From assembly GCA_037074615.1 (NCBI GenBank), contig CM073547.1, forward strand, positions 2,480,001 through 2,544,000: 64,000 nucleotides of DNA. Direction: 5' to 3'. The position numbers were made by a program, and so were the translations under genes. Shown one piece after another: positions 1-12,510 of this stretch (positions are counted from its first letter, which is position 1; each line of letters opens with the position of its first letter). The notes below the pieces were generated by a model. The model ran no database searches. It worked only from the letters and a program-made list of their open reading frames with translations, and was not told where the DNA came from. The stretch comes from Leucaena leucocephala (lineage: Eukaryota; Streptophyta; Magnoliopsida; Fabales; Fabaceae).

Positions 1-603
1 AACATCCTCGTGGGTGAGTTTTCCTATGGCGAGCTTGGTCTCGATCTCGTTCTGGAGCTGCCGGAAGAGCCTCGTGGCGTTGCGTTGCTCCTCCGCCAGC
101 TGCGACGGCTGAATCTTGTTCATTATGACTAGCATCCCTGTTGCGGCGGAGAAGAGGAGGCCGGAGGAGAGCTTAAAAGCGAGAAGCGATGCTCCGCTGG
201 AAGCGGCGACTCCGGCGACTCCGGCCATGGTGGATGCGGCGAGGGTGATCATGTTGATGGAGTTGAGGAGGAGGGTGTTCCAGTTGTCACGCTGCTCGCC
301 GATGTTGTGGTGCATCTCTACTCGATCGGCGACCGCTTCGAGGATGACGTACAGTTCGGATCTGATGAGATCATCGTGAGATTGTGATGGGACGGTGGTG
401 AGGTGGGTGTTCTGAGAGGGAAGTATTGAGTGTGAGAAGCCGTTGAGTTCTTCGAAGAGCTTCCTACTTGGGAGTTTTGAAGCTGAAGACAATGATGAGA
501 AAGGAACTAGTGGGAATTTGGGGACGTTAATGGAGGCTTTGACCAGTGCTACTCTTTTTGAAGAAGAAGAAAGAATAAAAGATGAAGTTTGCAGAGAAGC
601 CAT
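1..603 (-). CDS. Probable F-box protein At4g22030-like, 5' part (C-terminus outside window)
   Basis: An uninterrupted frame of 201 codons starts at the ATG complementary to 601-603 and runs off the left edge, so only the N-terminal part is visible. It begins MASLQTSSF and has a Ser-rich, basic first 40 residues that could be a transit peptide. Two hydrophobic segments follow, around SINMITLAASTMAG and LLFSAATGMLVIM, and then the signature MNKIQPSQLAEEQRNATRLF. The same signature occurs in the gene at 11072-12330, so the two are paralogues. The family is annotated after Arabidopsis At4g22030, but no F-box is visible here, so a role in ubiquitin ligation is unsupported. The biochemical function is unknown. 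The start is supported by a TATA-like element about 70 bp upstream. Confidence 0.8.
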   Translation of the reverse strand, partial: MASLQTSSFILSSSSKRVALVKASINVPKFPLVPFSSLSSASKLPSRKLFEELNGFSHSILPSQNTHLTTVPSQSHDDLIRSELYVILEAVADRVEMHHNIGEQRDNWNTLLLNSINMITLAASTMAGVAGVAASSGASLLAFKLSSGLLFSAATGMLVIMNKIQPSQLAEEQRNATRLFRQLQNEIETKLAIGKLTHEDV

Positions 604-670
604 TAATTTAGTTTTGCTGAGGCAGAATATGGTTGTGGTTAGTGTTGTGGGGTGGAAGAGGATTCGTGGG

Positions 671-680
671 ATATTTATAG
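671..680 (-). promoter_or_regulatory. TATA box of the left-edge At4g22030-like gene
   Basis: On the minus strand this reads CTATAAATAT, a good plant TATA match, about 70 bp upstream of the ATG at 603. It implies a short leader. Confidence 0.55.
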
Positions 681-1743
681 AGAAGGAAGACGAGGGAAGA
701 GAAGGGGTCAGATTTGGACCATTGACTAGCAAGGTGAAAATGAAAAATTCAAATTAAAAAAAAATAAAGAATATTGACTGCCTGTTGGAGTTGACTTATT
801 CCGCGTCATACATTACCACATCCTTACTTACTCACTCCCGTGTAAATTTAGACCCAATATTTTTAAGACCTCATTTTCTTAATTTAAGTGTGTGCCATGC
901 ATAACTTTTTAAAATGTAATGGTATCGTTTTCTTTAAACAAGATACATTCATAAAATTTCTCTAATTCTTAATATATAATATATTTAATTAATTCAATTA
1001 TATTAAAAAATTAATTAATATAAAATATTTTTTTAAAACACACCAATTATATTTTTTAACTTTTTCCATTTATTTCTTATTAGATTATTGTTAAGAGAGT
1101 ATCACTAAAGATAATTTAAAAAAATTAATAAATATAAAAAATAAATTTTATATTTATATTTAAAATTGACTCACTCATTTTGTGACATGTTAAAGATAGG
1201 AGTAATTTTTTTGTCAATAGAAAATTCTAACCTATGTTTGGATAAAGGAAAAGGTGAAAAGAAAATAAAGAGAGGAGAATACTATGAAGATTTTTTTTAA
1301 TAGTAAAAAAAGTTTAGAAATAATTATTATAATGTTTTAAAGAATTAATTTAATTACCTAAAAAATTAATAATAACTGAAAATCATTATAACAAGTTTTA
1401 ATATAAATAATAATAATAATTTAATACTATTTCATTTGTCAATAATATTTTATAGTGATTAAATGTATTCTTTAAGCCTTTATATATTAATTTTTTAAAA
1501 ATTTATTATTTGAGACTTTTCGCTTCTACTATTATTTTTTCTCAAATTTTCTTTATGTCTTATATGAAAATTAATAAAAAAAATTTATCTTAAGAAATAA
1601 TTATATATTTCAAAATAAACAGCACACAAAATTTTGGATGCTTGGATATAGTCTGTAGTGTGGCTGTTAAGATGACTGATGGGGCACGGCAATTAATGGC
1701 GCTACCAAACGCCGGTGATCCACCGCCCCCTGCTATAGTGTGT

Positions 1744-1764
1744 TCTCTCTCTCTCTCTCTCTCT
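1744..1764. repeat. (TC)n microsatellite
   Basis: About ten uninterrupted TC dinucleotides in the intergenic spacer. Confidence 0.9.
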
Positions 1765-4075
1765 AACCTTGAAATATGTCATTTATGGCATAAACTCATA
1801 ATCATATGCATATGCTAATTTGTTAGTAACATTTAAGTGTAGCGGGATGAATTTTTTTTTTACAAGTGAAATGCATACGTGGCATCTTAAGATTCTTAGT
1901 GTATGTTCTTCTAATTTTAAAAAATACATATATACGAATTTAATTTATGAAATTTAATTAAAAATAATTTGACTAATTAATTATACCAGAATTTCTGGAA
2001 ATAAAAAGAAAGGGAAGCGGGGGTTTTGTGTCATGGATCCTGGTTGTAGGGTTGTAGTTTCGTATATATAATGCTGGTGTGAGGTGTATTTGTCTGCCCT
2101 TGGTCCAATAGATTTATTTGATTTGATATCATGGAAGTTAAACAAATTCAAAGAAAGTAATGATTTAGTTAATTATTGGTCCTTTTACGGTATTAGATGG
2201 GATTAATGTATTTTGTTGGAACGATTTGCCATTCATCTGCCGGTCAAAATTAACCAAATTAAAAGTCAACTAAATTGCCGTGTCTCAACTGTCAACCGTC
2301 AAGACTTGTCGCCCACTCGCCAAGGTTCAGGAATTATACTCACTCCTCATCCATTCTCTATTTTTTATCACACCTAAGTTGAGTTTCCAAAAGGTAACAT
2401 GTTAAGCATTAATCCATGTGGATATTTATTATATAACTTAATTAAATATTTAATATTTATTTTAAATAAAATATATATTTTTATATTTATTAATTTTTTA
2501 AAATTAATTTTTTAAAATCTTTCTTTAATAATAATCAAATAAAAAATAAAAAATATAATTATAGTACTTTAAAAAATATGTTATATTAACTACTTTAATT
2601 AAATTATTTAAATAAATCTATATTTAAAATGAGAAGAATATAATTTATATTTTTTGTACATTATTAATCATAATAATAATTCGGTATTATTTATAAAGTC
2701 ACATTGGCTATCCCCCATTTTGAGGTTTTAAAATCTAATATGATTTTATGCATGCGCACGTGTTTTTTTTTAGTTTAACTCGTATTGTCATATTAATCAT
2801 ATCAGAAACTTGTACAACTGACCACAAAGTTAGTCGGTGGAGAACATTGACATTATAAGTTTTTCTTATTTTATAATTTTTTTTTTCAATAACTCAAAAT
2901 TATGTCATTTTTGTGTTTATTTGTTTTTTGATTAGTTTTTGTTTAGTGTTATATGTTTATATTTGATGATTTATTAATGATTAATAAAAAATAAAAGTAT
3001 GTGTTAGTTTGGTTAGACAAATAACTTGACATATTTAACGATTTTAGTGATTTGTAATAAACAGGAAATAATTTCATTGTAATATTATTATAATTTATAT
3101 AGTTGATCTTATTTAATAGAATAATATTTATTGATATAATTGTATTATTTAAGTCATATTAAATTAATTAAAACCAATGCAATCGCATTTCAAATGATTT
3201 AATCATTTTACCTTTAATTGGCGTAATACCTTAATCACTTCAATATCCAATCCAGATCTCCAATTGTTTTAAAAGAATTCTCTATTTCCTGGATTTGTTC
3301 ATGGAAAGATGCTCTATTAAAATGTGCAATAATCAAATTCATTCATTAATTAAAATTTCTCACTTAATAAGTCCACCTATGGGAGAGATCAGTCTTTTCC
3401 AATTAGTAATTATATATTAATAATCACAAAATAATTATTTGCTTTTTTGGGAGTAGTCTTTACTCCTTGCTAATAATTCCGATGACATAAAGTCTTTATT
3501 TTATTAAATAATATCAACTAGTTGTTCCAACCATAAACGACCAATCCCTGAATTACTTGGTCTTGTCTTTTCGTATCATTTTTAATAATATTTAATATAT
3601 TGTGGCCCGCTTTCAATATCATAAATCCGTCATCCATTAATTATATTTATATAATAATAATAATTTTTAAGGGTATGGTACCCAATTTCATCTATATTTA
3701 TATATTACCTAAAAATTGGAGTTATATATAATTTTTAATAGAATAAATTGGTGCTAAAATCTTTTAATACAATATCATATATTATTTTTTAATCTTTTAA
3801 TCGCTGGTGTGTATAATTTATTTAAACAGCGTGGAATTAATATAATGGCTCTAAATCTCGCCTTCACGCCTGCCCCACAAATTGGAGTCATCATTCTTTT
3901 TTATTCTTTTTTAATTAAGAACATAACATCAAGGCTTTAAAATTACACTATGAGAAAGTAAAATGAAACAACTAAAAAATATCCAAAAAAAAAAAAAAAG
4001 ATAACTCGTATACTTGTGGCCCATGCACATTCAATTAGGCATATGCGTAGGTAGGATTGAACAGAATAACTTTTC

Positions 4076-4700
4076 TATCTGATATCCTATCTAAAATTTA
4101 TATGAGTTATATTTTGTAACCCGATGTCTGACCCTACTCGATAAAACCCTAACAATTTTGAGTTGGGTATACTAAAGTCGTGATATCATGTTCATATTAT
4201 GAAAAAAATTTATAATTATGAACTTCTAAAATAATACCATATTCATGTGTCTTCAAGAGTTAAATAATATCTATAATTCACTAAGAATAAGAGAATAAAG
4301 ATAATAATTAAAATCTTGAGATCTATTGCATATAAAAAATAAGCATTGAAATTTAAATAGTTTATAATTATAACTTTGCATCAATCTCCCTAATATTGAC
4401 AAAGATAAAGCATCTAAAAAATAATTATAATTTATAATGTAATCATATGATAATTAATAAAGTTAAAAAAGAAAAAATTAGTATAGTTATAAATATTAAA
4501 AGATACAACTTACCTATTTAACTATTTATATTTCTAAAATTATCTTATATTCACTAGTAGCTATCATATTCTCCCTTCTAAAATAGAGAAAAAATAAAAG
4601 AAGGGGTGCTTATGAGCAGTGTAGGGCCGCCTCTATGCCCGATACCTAGCCCTAAAAATACATGGGTTATATTTTATAATCTGATGCCTAACTCTGCCTT
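4076..4700. repeat. Pair of related dispersed segments (4076-4140 and 4634-4700)
   Basis: Both segments contain the string ATG(A/G)GTTATATTTT(G/A)TAA followed by C(C/T)(C/T)GATG(T/C)C and then diverge gradually. They are direct repeats about 560 bp apart. The element family is not recognised; no terminal repeats or coding potential are visible. Confidence 0.45.
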
Positions 4701-4943
4701 ATATTTATTGAATTAAGTAAAGTATTTTTATTATAGGCTAAATAGGACATACCAAATTATGGACTTTATGCACAATTCTACATTCAATAACAGAGGAAAA
4801 ATTGACTTCTTTTAAATATGGAAGACCAATAAGTTGCATATTTGTGCGTAGTGATATATCATATATATGCGATATCGTGTGAGAATTAAAAAAAAAAGTA
4901 ATTAGATGAATATTTAAAAGGGATTATTGAACTAATAAGATCA

Positions 4944-4946
<3 letters not shown>

Positions 4947-4976
<30 letters not shown>
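4947..4976. repeat. (AT)n microsatellite
   Basis: A perfect AT dinucleotide run of roughly 14 units. Confidence 0.9.
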
Positions 4977-4978
<2 letters not shown>

Positions 4979-6264
4979 TATGAATGACATGGGGTATTTT
5001 TAAACATATGATCTTATATTTCTTAATATTCTTTAACGAGAAGTCGTTATGTTCTGGATGGCCTAAACAAGGTGAAGAGTTTCACATAATTAAGTTTGGT
5101 CTTTAAAATCGCATATATAATGTGGGGTTTGAAATATATAATATATCCATCAGAGAAAAATAAATAAAAAATGTCCAAATTAAAGCTGCCTTTGTTGAAG
5201 AAATTAACGTTTGCCACCAAAGGAATGAATCACGTACAAGTAAAAAATATATTGCTGACACGGCATTATATATAGGTTCGCTCCAAACAGAAGAAAACAG
5301 AAGGGTGGCAAATACACATGTTTCTCAAATTTCATCAAATTAAATCTATGGTCGGCTCATTAATTAATGGTCGGCACATTTTAAGTAATTATTTTTTTGT
5401 ATAAAAACTTTTAAAAAGATGTTGGGTTCACATACAATTTAAAGATAGGACGAAATCTTATTTCTTCTTATACGATATTAATATCAGGCAAGTCAAACTG
5501 TCAATTATCTTAAGGCGTAAATCTAAATATCTAAAAGTTAAGATATTTTTTCAATAATATGACTAAAATCATATGAATAGAATACTCCTTAAGTGTCAAA
5601 CATACTATAAATAACCGTATATCCTATTCTTTTATTAATTAAAACTATAGACTGATGGTTAATTTGTAAACTAATAATCTATATATTAATTTGGGAAATT
5701 TGTAAAAAAATATCCCTGTAATGACTAATAACTTACGAGTATTTCTATCCCTACTTATAGCTGAAGTCAACCGTAAAAAATTTATGCATGAGAATTAAAT
5801 GAAGAAAATTTGGAACAAAATCTCATGCGCCAGTGAAAAAATGGATGTTCTTAATATTTTTTTTAATTCATAATTGTTGCTTAATAAAATCTCATGCTCC
5901 AGGCGAACAAAAATGATGATTAATATCACTAATATGCCAATTTTATAGAGCGATAATTAAACATAATAATGCATATAAAAAAAAGTTGGTGAAAAGAAAT
6001 AAAATCCCTTCAAATTCACACTCAACTTGCCTCTCACTTTGATCCAAAAAGAAGTACCGTTGCCTTTTTCAACTGAAATAAAATATTACTATCTTGTATC
6101 AAAAAAAAAATATTACTATCAAACTAGAATTATACATTTGCAACATCCTTAAGATACTTGGCATGTCTTCCCTTTTTGACATTGATTACAAGGGAAACAA
6201 AAACTAAGATTTATTTTATCCAATATCATTTGTAAGCTACGAGCAAATATAAAACTTTTTAATT

Positions 6265-6760
6265 ATGTGTTTGGATATTAGGTTAAAAAATTAATTTTGG
6301 GATAAAATTTTAGTTTGGCAAAATTTTATACAAACAACCACTTTTATTTAGAATTGATTTTGGCCAAAATCATGGTTTGAAATTATAGTTTTGAATAAGC
6401 TATTGAAAATAATTTTGGAACAGTAAAAGAGCTTATGGACTATCTAATTACTATCTTACTTCTATTTTTTCTTATACCCTCTCTCCTCTCTCCTCTATCA
6501 TTTTTATTTTTCATTATATCTTCTCTTTTCTCTCTCTTCTCTACACCCTCCCATATTTCTTATTTATTCTCTACCCTCTCTCCTCTCTCATACTTTAATT
6601 AAATCATACTATTTTTAGTAATTTATCAATATAAAAAATAATTTTACTACTAATCATCTAAATATCTCTATTCTTAAAATCTATTATTCCTAAAATCTAT
6701 TATCCAGAATCTATTTTTCCTAAAATCTATTCTCTAAAAGTTAATTTATATTGGCCCTAA
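6265..6760 (+). mobile_element. MITE-like element, family 1 copy A (degraded)
   Basis: The left end reads TGTTTGGATATTAGG and the right end TTGGCCCTAA, resembling the GGGC(A/C)TGTTTGGA ends of the best copy at 56123-56821. The interior has the family core at 6421-6460 (CAGTAAAAGAGCTTATGGAC and following) and a CT-rich tract at 6476-6600. There is no coding capacity, so it would be non-autonomous. The ends are approximate. Confidence 0.6.
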
Positions 6761-7356
6761 GAATATTAATATTGTCATATTAATCGTGAATATATGAATA
6801 TGATGGACTAAAAAAAACCTATACTTCATAATAGATTGGGTAATAAAGCAACTTTACCCCTAACTGTCACTAGATCACCACCCCCAAATCAAACTAGTGC
6901 TTATTGTCCTCCCCCTCCCCCAAATTGACTTACAAGATTTTAAAGACACTGATTTATAAACGGCGAAAACTTAGTTGAAAATGAGGAAAATTCAGTTAGG
7001 AATTATAAAAAGCTGTGTCAAAAGATGATTCTTAATTATTACTCGTATTATATTTCTTACAAGCTCTGGATGTCGTTTTTCCAAAGAGCGGTTGCATATT
7101 CATATTTATATAAATTGAACAAATCCTTATTTGCATTATTTCGCAGCTTGGCCTGAAGTTTTTTTCTTTTTAAACAATTATATTTTATCGTAAGCAACTG
7201 TTTGGGAATTTGCTTTTTTTTGCAACTCATGTTTGCAGCTGCGAGATATTTTGGAACAAGCTGGGGACGACGTAGATACCGAGAAACGAAACAGAGAAAC
7301 AGGTACGTATCTCTCTGAGTCACTCAGATAGCTTCCAGTCAACCCTTTGAGCGAAG

Positions 7357-9912
7357 ATGGGATCCATCGCCAAGAAGGGACTAAACAATTACGTTAAGCA
7401 GCTCCGGCAACATCCTCTCAGAACCAAGGTTTCACTCCTCCATTTTTCTCCACTGTTTTTCTGCTTCTGCTTCCCTTTCCGTTGACCATTCTAGTTTTGA
7501 TTGGAAGTTGCGGCTTTTCTTCCACTCATTTCTCTTGGGAAATCGAATGGTGAAATATAATCTGGGTTCGATTTTATGAATTTTCTCGCATTAATGTCAT
7601 TCCCTTCTCGGGATTCAATTAAACCAGGTAATCACCGCGGGAGTGTTGTCTGGGATCAGCGATATAGTGTCTCAGAAGCTAACTGGCATACAGAAAATTC
7701 AATTGAGACGCCTTCTTCTCAAAGTGGTAAGCTCATAAATGTCTAATGGTCATCTGTAAGAGACGTATTGGATTATTGATAAGGGACAAAATAAATCGGG
7801 TAGGAAATTGTGGGATGAAGACAAAGTGGACCGTACGAACATAAGCTGTTTGTAGTAATGCCGAATCGAGTATGTATACGACATATTTTGTGCCTGGGGT
7901 GATATTGGTGTACCTCGCGCTTACATTTTGATTCGTGAAGGTGAATGTGTGAGGCTAGAAAAATAAATGTTATGAAGTAGTAGAGCTCAAGATGGTAAAT
8001 GTTTTTCTGGTCGTAGCCCACAAGGGTGGAGGGAACTGCATTGATAAAGGAGCGTAGATTTGATCTCTACATGTTATACTTTATTGGTAGACCATGGACA
8101 TTTGACGAACCCGATCTGCCTTTATAAATTGAAAAATCACATATTTTTTATAAGTTCAAGGATCTTAACTACCACTCTTTAACAACTGTGAGATTAGGTA
8201 ACTTTGCTTATAAATGGAACTGGAGGGAGTACCTTGAAACAAGTCTGCAACAATTTATCTGAGTCTTAATTTTTTTTAGTTATAAGAGAAGGGAAAGAAA
8301 ATTATAGCTGTCAATTCATTAGTTTTTGTTTAGCTAGTTAAATTCAATTGCAACCGTGTTGGGTGACATGTACTATGCATTGTTAACATGAATTTTTTGT
8401 GCAGATTTTTGGAGCTGCTTATCTTGGACCATTTGGTCATTTCTTTCACATAGTACTTGATAAAATTTTCAGAGGGAAGAAAGATTCAAAAACTGTAGCC
8501 AAAAAGGTAGTAAAACTGCTGAACCACCTGTTTTTGTTATTTATGGGAAACTTTGAATTAGATCATCCATATGCTTATCTCACGCTTCCGTCCCCTGTGA
8601 AACTAACAAACCTGTTTAAGCGCACTACCGTGTATTTCAGCATCAATTGTTCAAATAATGAATATGATATTGTTGATAGTTTTCATGAATTATTTTATTT
8701 AAAACCTGAATAATTTATCACCTAGCTTCACAGAGAGACCAAAAAGAAGTTGGCGTCTTTCTTTAACGGCTCCTCTTTCTTTACACTGTCTTGCCCAGGT
8801 TTTGGTCGAACAGCTGATATCTTCTCCTTGGAACAACTTGCTCTTCCTGATATATTATGGTTATGTTGTGGAAGGTTAGTGCATTCAGAACACGTAACTT
8901 TTGTATTTACATCTTAGACACATGGATACAGAGAAACAGGTGGAAGATGAGGTCAAATAAAAGTCAATTCCTCTTGAGGGTCAAATTTTGGGTACCCAGT
9001 GATTGATTTTCTTGGTCAACTCGTGATTGTCAACATATTAATTCTTTAATTGAAGAAACTGAAAAGTTATAGTTCCAATTAAAAACAATCTTAAAAGAGC
9101 ATGACGGCTGGTTATCCTAGAAAGGCATGCAAGCTACTACTTCTCTTTCTGATGAAAAGGTGAATGAAATGCAGGACGTCCATGGGTGCATGTGAAAGCT
9201 AAAGTTAAGAAGGATTATCCATCGGTGCAGTACATGGCCTGGACGGTAGTATTCTATTCCCATTACAGATGACGGCAACATGTTCCTCAGTAGAAATACA
9301 GAAATTTTTTTAGAAACCAAGCCATTTGAAAGAAATAAAATAGATACAATACAATAATTCATCAACGTAGATGTTTCACCTGGGGAATCCACTGACACAT
9401 CTATTTCACTCTGTTTTTATTGGCTTCTAGCATCAACTAGCTCTGCCCAGACTGCCCTATGTTGATCATCAGTAGTTCTCATTTAATCATGAGCATGATG
9501 GTATTTTGGAAATATGAGTTTCACTTAAGACTGTGCCCATGCACGTGTTTATTCATGAGTAACTTGATTCTGAAATATCTGTAAACTGATTTAATCGATA
9601 ATTTCTCAAAGACGTCACCTTTTTTTCCCCTGACTTTGGAATCCCTCAAATGAATTGAATTGCAGTTCTGGCCCGTTGTGGGGTGGATAAATCACCAATT
9701 CATGCCTCTCCATTTCCGAGTCATTTTCCACAGCTTAGTTGCGTTCTGCTGGTACTTAGTTATTTTTGCCCTTTTCCCCTACATTGTTGATTTCCTCTAT
9801 TCATTCTCTTTGGCAAACAACGACAAACTGAAATAATTCCATATGTGGATTTTTTTTCAGGGGAATATTCTTAAATCTTAGAGCACGATCTCTGGTGCTG
9901 ACCAAACCCTAA
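7357..9912 (+). CDS. PMP22: Peroxisomal membrane protein PMP22 (Mpv17/PMP22 family)
   Basis: Seven exons join without a frame break: 7357-7428, 7628-7726, 8405-8506, 8799-8874, 9175-9245, 9666-9751 and 9861-9912, all GT-AG, giving 185 residues. Family landmarks are QHPLRTK near residue 20, ITAGVLSGISDIVSQKLTG in the first membrane segment, LGPFGHFFH, the basic loop GKKDSKTVAKK, and the C-terminal WPVVGWIN, MPLHFRV and LRARS motifs. Members are four-helix integral membrane proteins; plant PMP22 sits in the peroxisomal membrane, with a proposed but unproven role in solute permeability. Length and architecture match the Arabidopsis protein closely. The start is the first ATG of a conserved N-terminus (MGSIAKKGLNN). 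Nothing looks damaged, so this is a functional single copy in the window. Confidence 0.95.
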
Positions 9913-11071
9913 TGTAATTGAGAATACAGCGCGCAAGTGTTAAATTGGTCAGGCTATATTCTTTTGAATGTCATCTGGTGGTGGTGTTCAGACTTGTTCA
10001 TACACTGTAGTTTATCTATCTATATGCATAGGCTTGGCCATTCCTCGGAACATAAACGTTTCTGAACTTTATATGTTATCTAATTGGAACGATTCCCGTT
10101 TGTTTGGAGATGTATTTCAAAAAGATTGAAGCATATTATTTTAATGCTAAACTATCACGGAAGTCCAGATATTTGTTTCGTAGATGACGTGGCAAATTCG
10201 CTGTTTCCGATCTGTCTTGTGAAACCGAGTATTTGGGTTTCCAATATTATATATGACTTTCAAACTATTGAAGTATTAAAAATTCAAAAGTATATGTATT
10301 GGCGACAAAATCTGACTTTGCATGCTTTTAAAATCGTGAAAAACAATAAGTCAATAAACTCTAAACCTATAATTCCAGTTTCCTTGTTTTTTAATCAAAC
10401 TTGAGATGTGATTTGAGGTGTGAACTCTGGAGAAGTCCGTGGCACTAGTCCCTAGTACGAGTTGAAAATTGGTTTGATAAATTTAAGGAGGGGAATTATA
10501 TGAACGTGATTGGTGACACAAATGAACCACTTTTAGAATGTCATCACTTGAAAACGTGTACTCTGAAAATTTACACTCTGGTATCTTACCAAAGCCACGT
10601 GAATAAACAATTTGTTATATAACTTCGGATACGCGCGCGCACACACACACGAACACACGTTATTAATGTTCCAAAAAAATTTAGTGATGGCCAGTTTAGC
10701 CATGCTTCAAGAAAATGATTAAGCGGAGATAGGTAATACTTTAATATAATTAATGGATGGTGGGCATAAAGAAAGACAGGATAAAACTTCTAGGTTAATA
10801 CAATAATCATTATATTGAACTTTGGAGCCTAGTTAAAATAAATTATTTATAAGTTTTGGATGGTTTCAGGGTTTACTCGTTTGGCCGTTGAAACTTGAAA
10901 GTCAGAATAGGAAGGAGCACTCGGAGGAGAGGATTAAAATGAGCTTTTACACATCTCTGTCGGTTCAGTTTTATATAATATACATTTCAATGCCAACCTA
11001 CATTCCCATATAAATCATATATCTAGACTTACAAGAATCTCAATACCACACCAACGTTGTCATAATCGTAC
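9913..11071. other. Intergenic region between PMP22 and the second At4g22030-like gene
   Basis: The first part is probably the PMP22 3' untranslated region. A mixed (CG)/(AC) simple repeat lies at about 10631-10658. An open frame at 10084-10404 lacks any recognisable domain and is not called. A TATA-like TATATAAT at about 10973-10982 lies roughly 95 bp before the next ATG and is a candidate promoter for it. Confidence 0.5.
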
Positions 11072-12330
11072 ATGGCCAAGCTTCTGGTTTCAAGCAGATC
11101 ATCAGTTTCTTGTTCTTCATTCTCCTGTCATAGAACAAGAACAATTGCTGCCACAAGAAGATTCAAGTTCCTCGAATCTCTCTTCCATGGCGTCCTGGTC
11201 ATAATAAAGCTTTGGTGGCAGATCTGAATATAAATAGCTATATTCCATCTTCTACTACCATAGCCACAAATCATATAAGAGATGATTCTTTTTGTTACTC
11301 TACAATCAATAGCCGCAAGAGTAATCAAGTTTCCATGGAGATTGCTATGCTTCATTTGATAATGGAAATTGTAGCAGATAGAGTGGAGATGCATAAAAAC
11401 GTGGGAACACAACGTGACAATTGGAATCATCTTCTCCTGACATCCATTAACATGATGACTCTCTCTGCTGCAACAATGACTGCTTTTGCGGCCATTGTTA
11501 CCGGCAATAATGCTCCAGTTTTGGCTCTGAAGGTTTCTTCCACAGTTCTTTATGTTGCAGTCACTGGGATGCTTGTGGTGATGAACAAGATCCAGCCATC
11601 TCAGCTTGCGGAAGAACAAAGAAACGCGACTAGATTGTTCAAGCAGCTTCATTGGGAACTCAGAACAAGGCTTTCTCTTGGGGATGATCCAAGTAAAGAT
11701 GAGGTGGATGAAGCAATAGAGAAAGTCTTGGCATTGGATCAGGCATACCCACTTCCTTTATTAGGCTCAATGCTTGATAAATTCCCCAGAAAAGTTGAAC
11801 CAGCAAGGTGGTGGCCTGAATTGAAGCATAGGGATAAAAGAAGAAAAGGAGAAAAGCTAAGTGGAAGAAGATCAATAGAAGAGTTAAAAGAGGTCCTGGG
11901 AGTTCTGAGAAGAAAAGACATAGCAGAATGTGTGAGATTGAGTGAAAAAGCTTTAAACTTGAACAAGCTACTGGCAATTTCTGGTCCAATACTCACTGGG
12001 ATTGCAGCTTTTGGTTCTTGCTTCTTAGGTTCAGTGGATTCATCATGGCCTGTGATGGGTGGAGTGATAGGAGGAGTTTTGGCGAGTGTTGTGAACACAA
12101 TAGAGCATGGTGGGCAAATTGGGATGATGTTTGAGTTCTATAGGGGTGCTTCTGGGTCATTGAAACTCATGGAAGAGACTTTAGAGCAAAACATAATAAA
12201 GGAGCAAGATGTTGATAAACTGTTAGAAATCAGAATGGCTTTACTGTTAGGTAGGAGTGTATCTGAGCTCAGGCAATTCTCAGAAAAAGACAAGACCAGT
12301 GATGAAGAGTCTGCCAGCAAGCTATTCTAG
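11072..12330 (+). CDS. Probable F-box protein At4g22030-like, with 5' frameshift
   Basis: The body is a long open frame ending in TAG at 12328-12330. It carries the paralogue signature ADRVEMHKN, QRDNWNHLLLTSIN and MNKIQPSQLAEEQRNATRLF, then a basic region and a C-terminal hydrophobic hairpin (LAISGPILTGIAAFGSCFLG and WPVMGGVIGGVLASVV). No F-box is visible. A plausible N-terminus, MAKLLVSSRSS, starts at 11072 but is in another frame and stops at the TGA at 11225-11227. The body frame is open back to 11134 and reads KIQVPRISLP there, resembling the family N-terminus. The two frames meet near 11140-11165, where one base appears to be missing. If the break is real, the first ATG in the body frame is 11335, giving 331 residues without the presumed targeting peptide. 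Sequencing error is the main alternative. Confidence 0.7.
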
Positions 12331-12510
12331 GAGTATATATCTTCATTTGTGTTGATTTATTGTGTACATAAAAAGTTGTATTATTTTAGATTTGCCTCTG
12401 ATATCTTTGTTCTTTATACGAGATTCATACATTTTATTATTCAACCACACATGTATTTGATGATTTAATTGTGATCAGGGTTAGAGAAATATTTTGATAC
12501 AAATTTCAAA

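Larger units (their letters stand above)
681..7356. other. AT-rich intergenic spacer with simple repeats
   Basis: No coding sequence is supported. The spacer holds a (TC)n tract at 1744-1764, an (AT)n tract at about 4947-4976, a pair of related segments at 4076-4140 and 4634-4700, and a MITE-like element at about 6265-6760, listed separately. The last 150 bp should contain the PMP22 promoter and leader, but no clear TATA box is seen there. Confidence 0.6.

Noticed and set aside
7057..7323. 88-codon minus-strand frame before PMP22
   Set aside because: It overlaps the likely PMP22 promoter and leader and has no protein features.
10084..10404. 106-codon plus-strand frame after PMP22
   Set aside because: It lacks a convincing ATG start, domains and neighbouring exons; composition matches the spacer.
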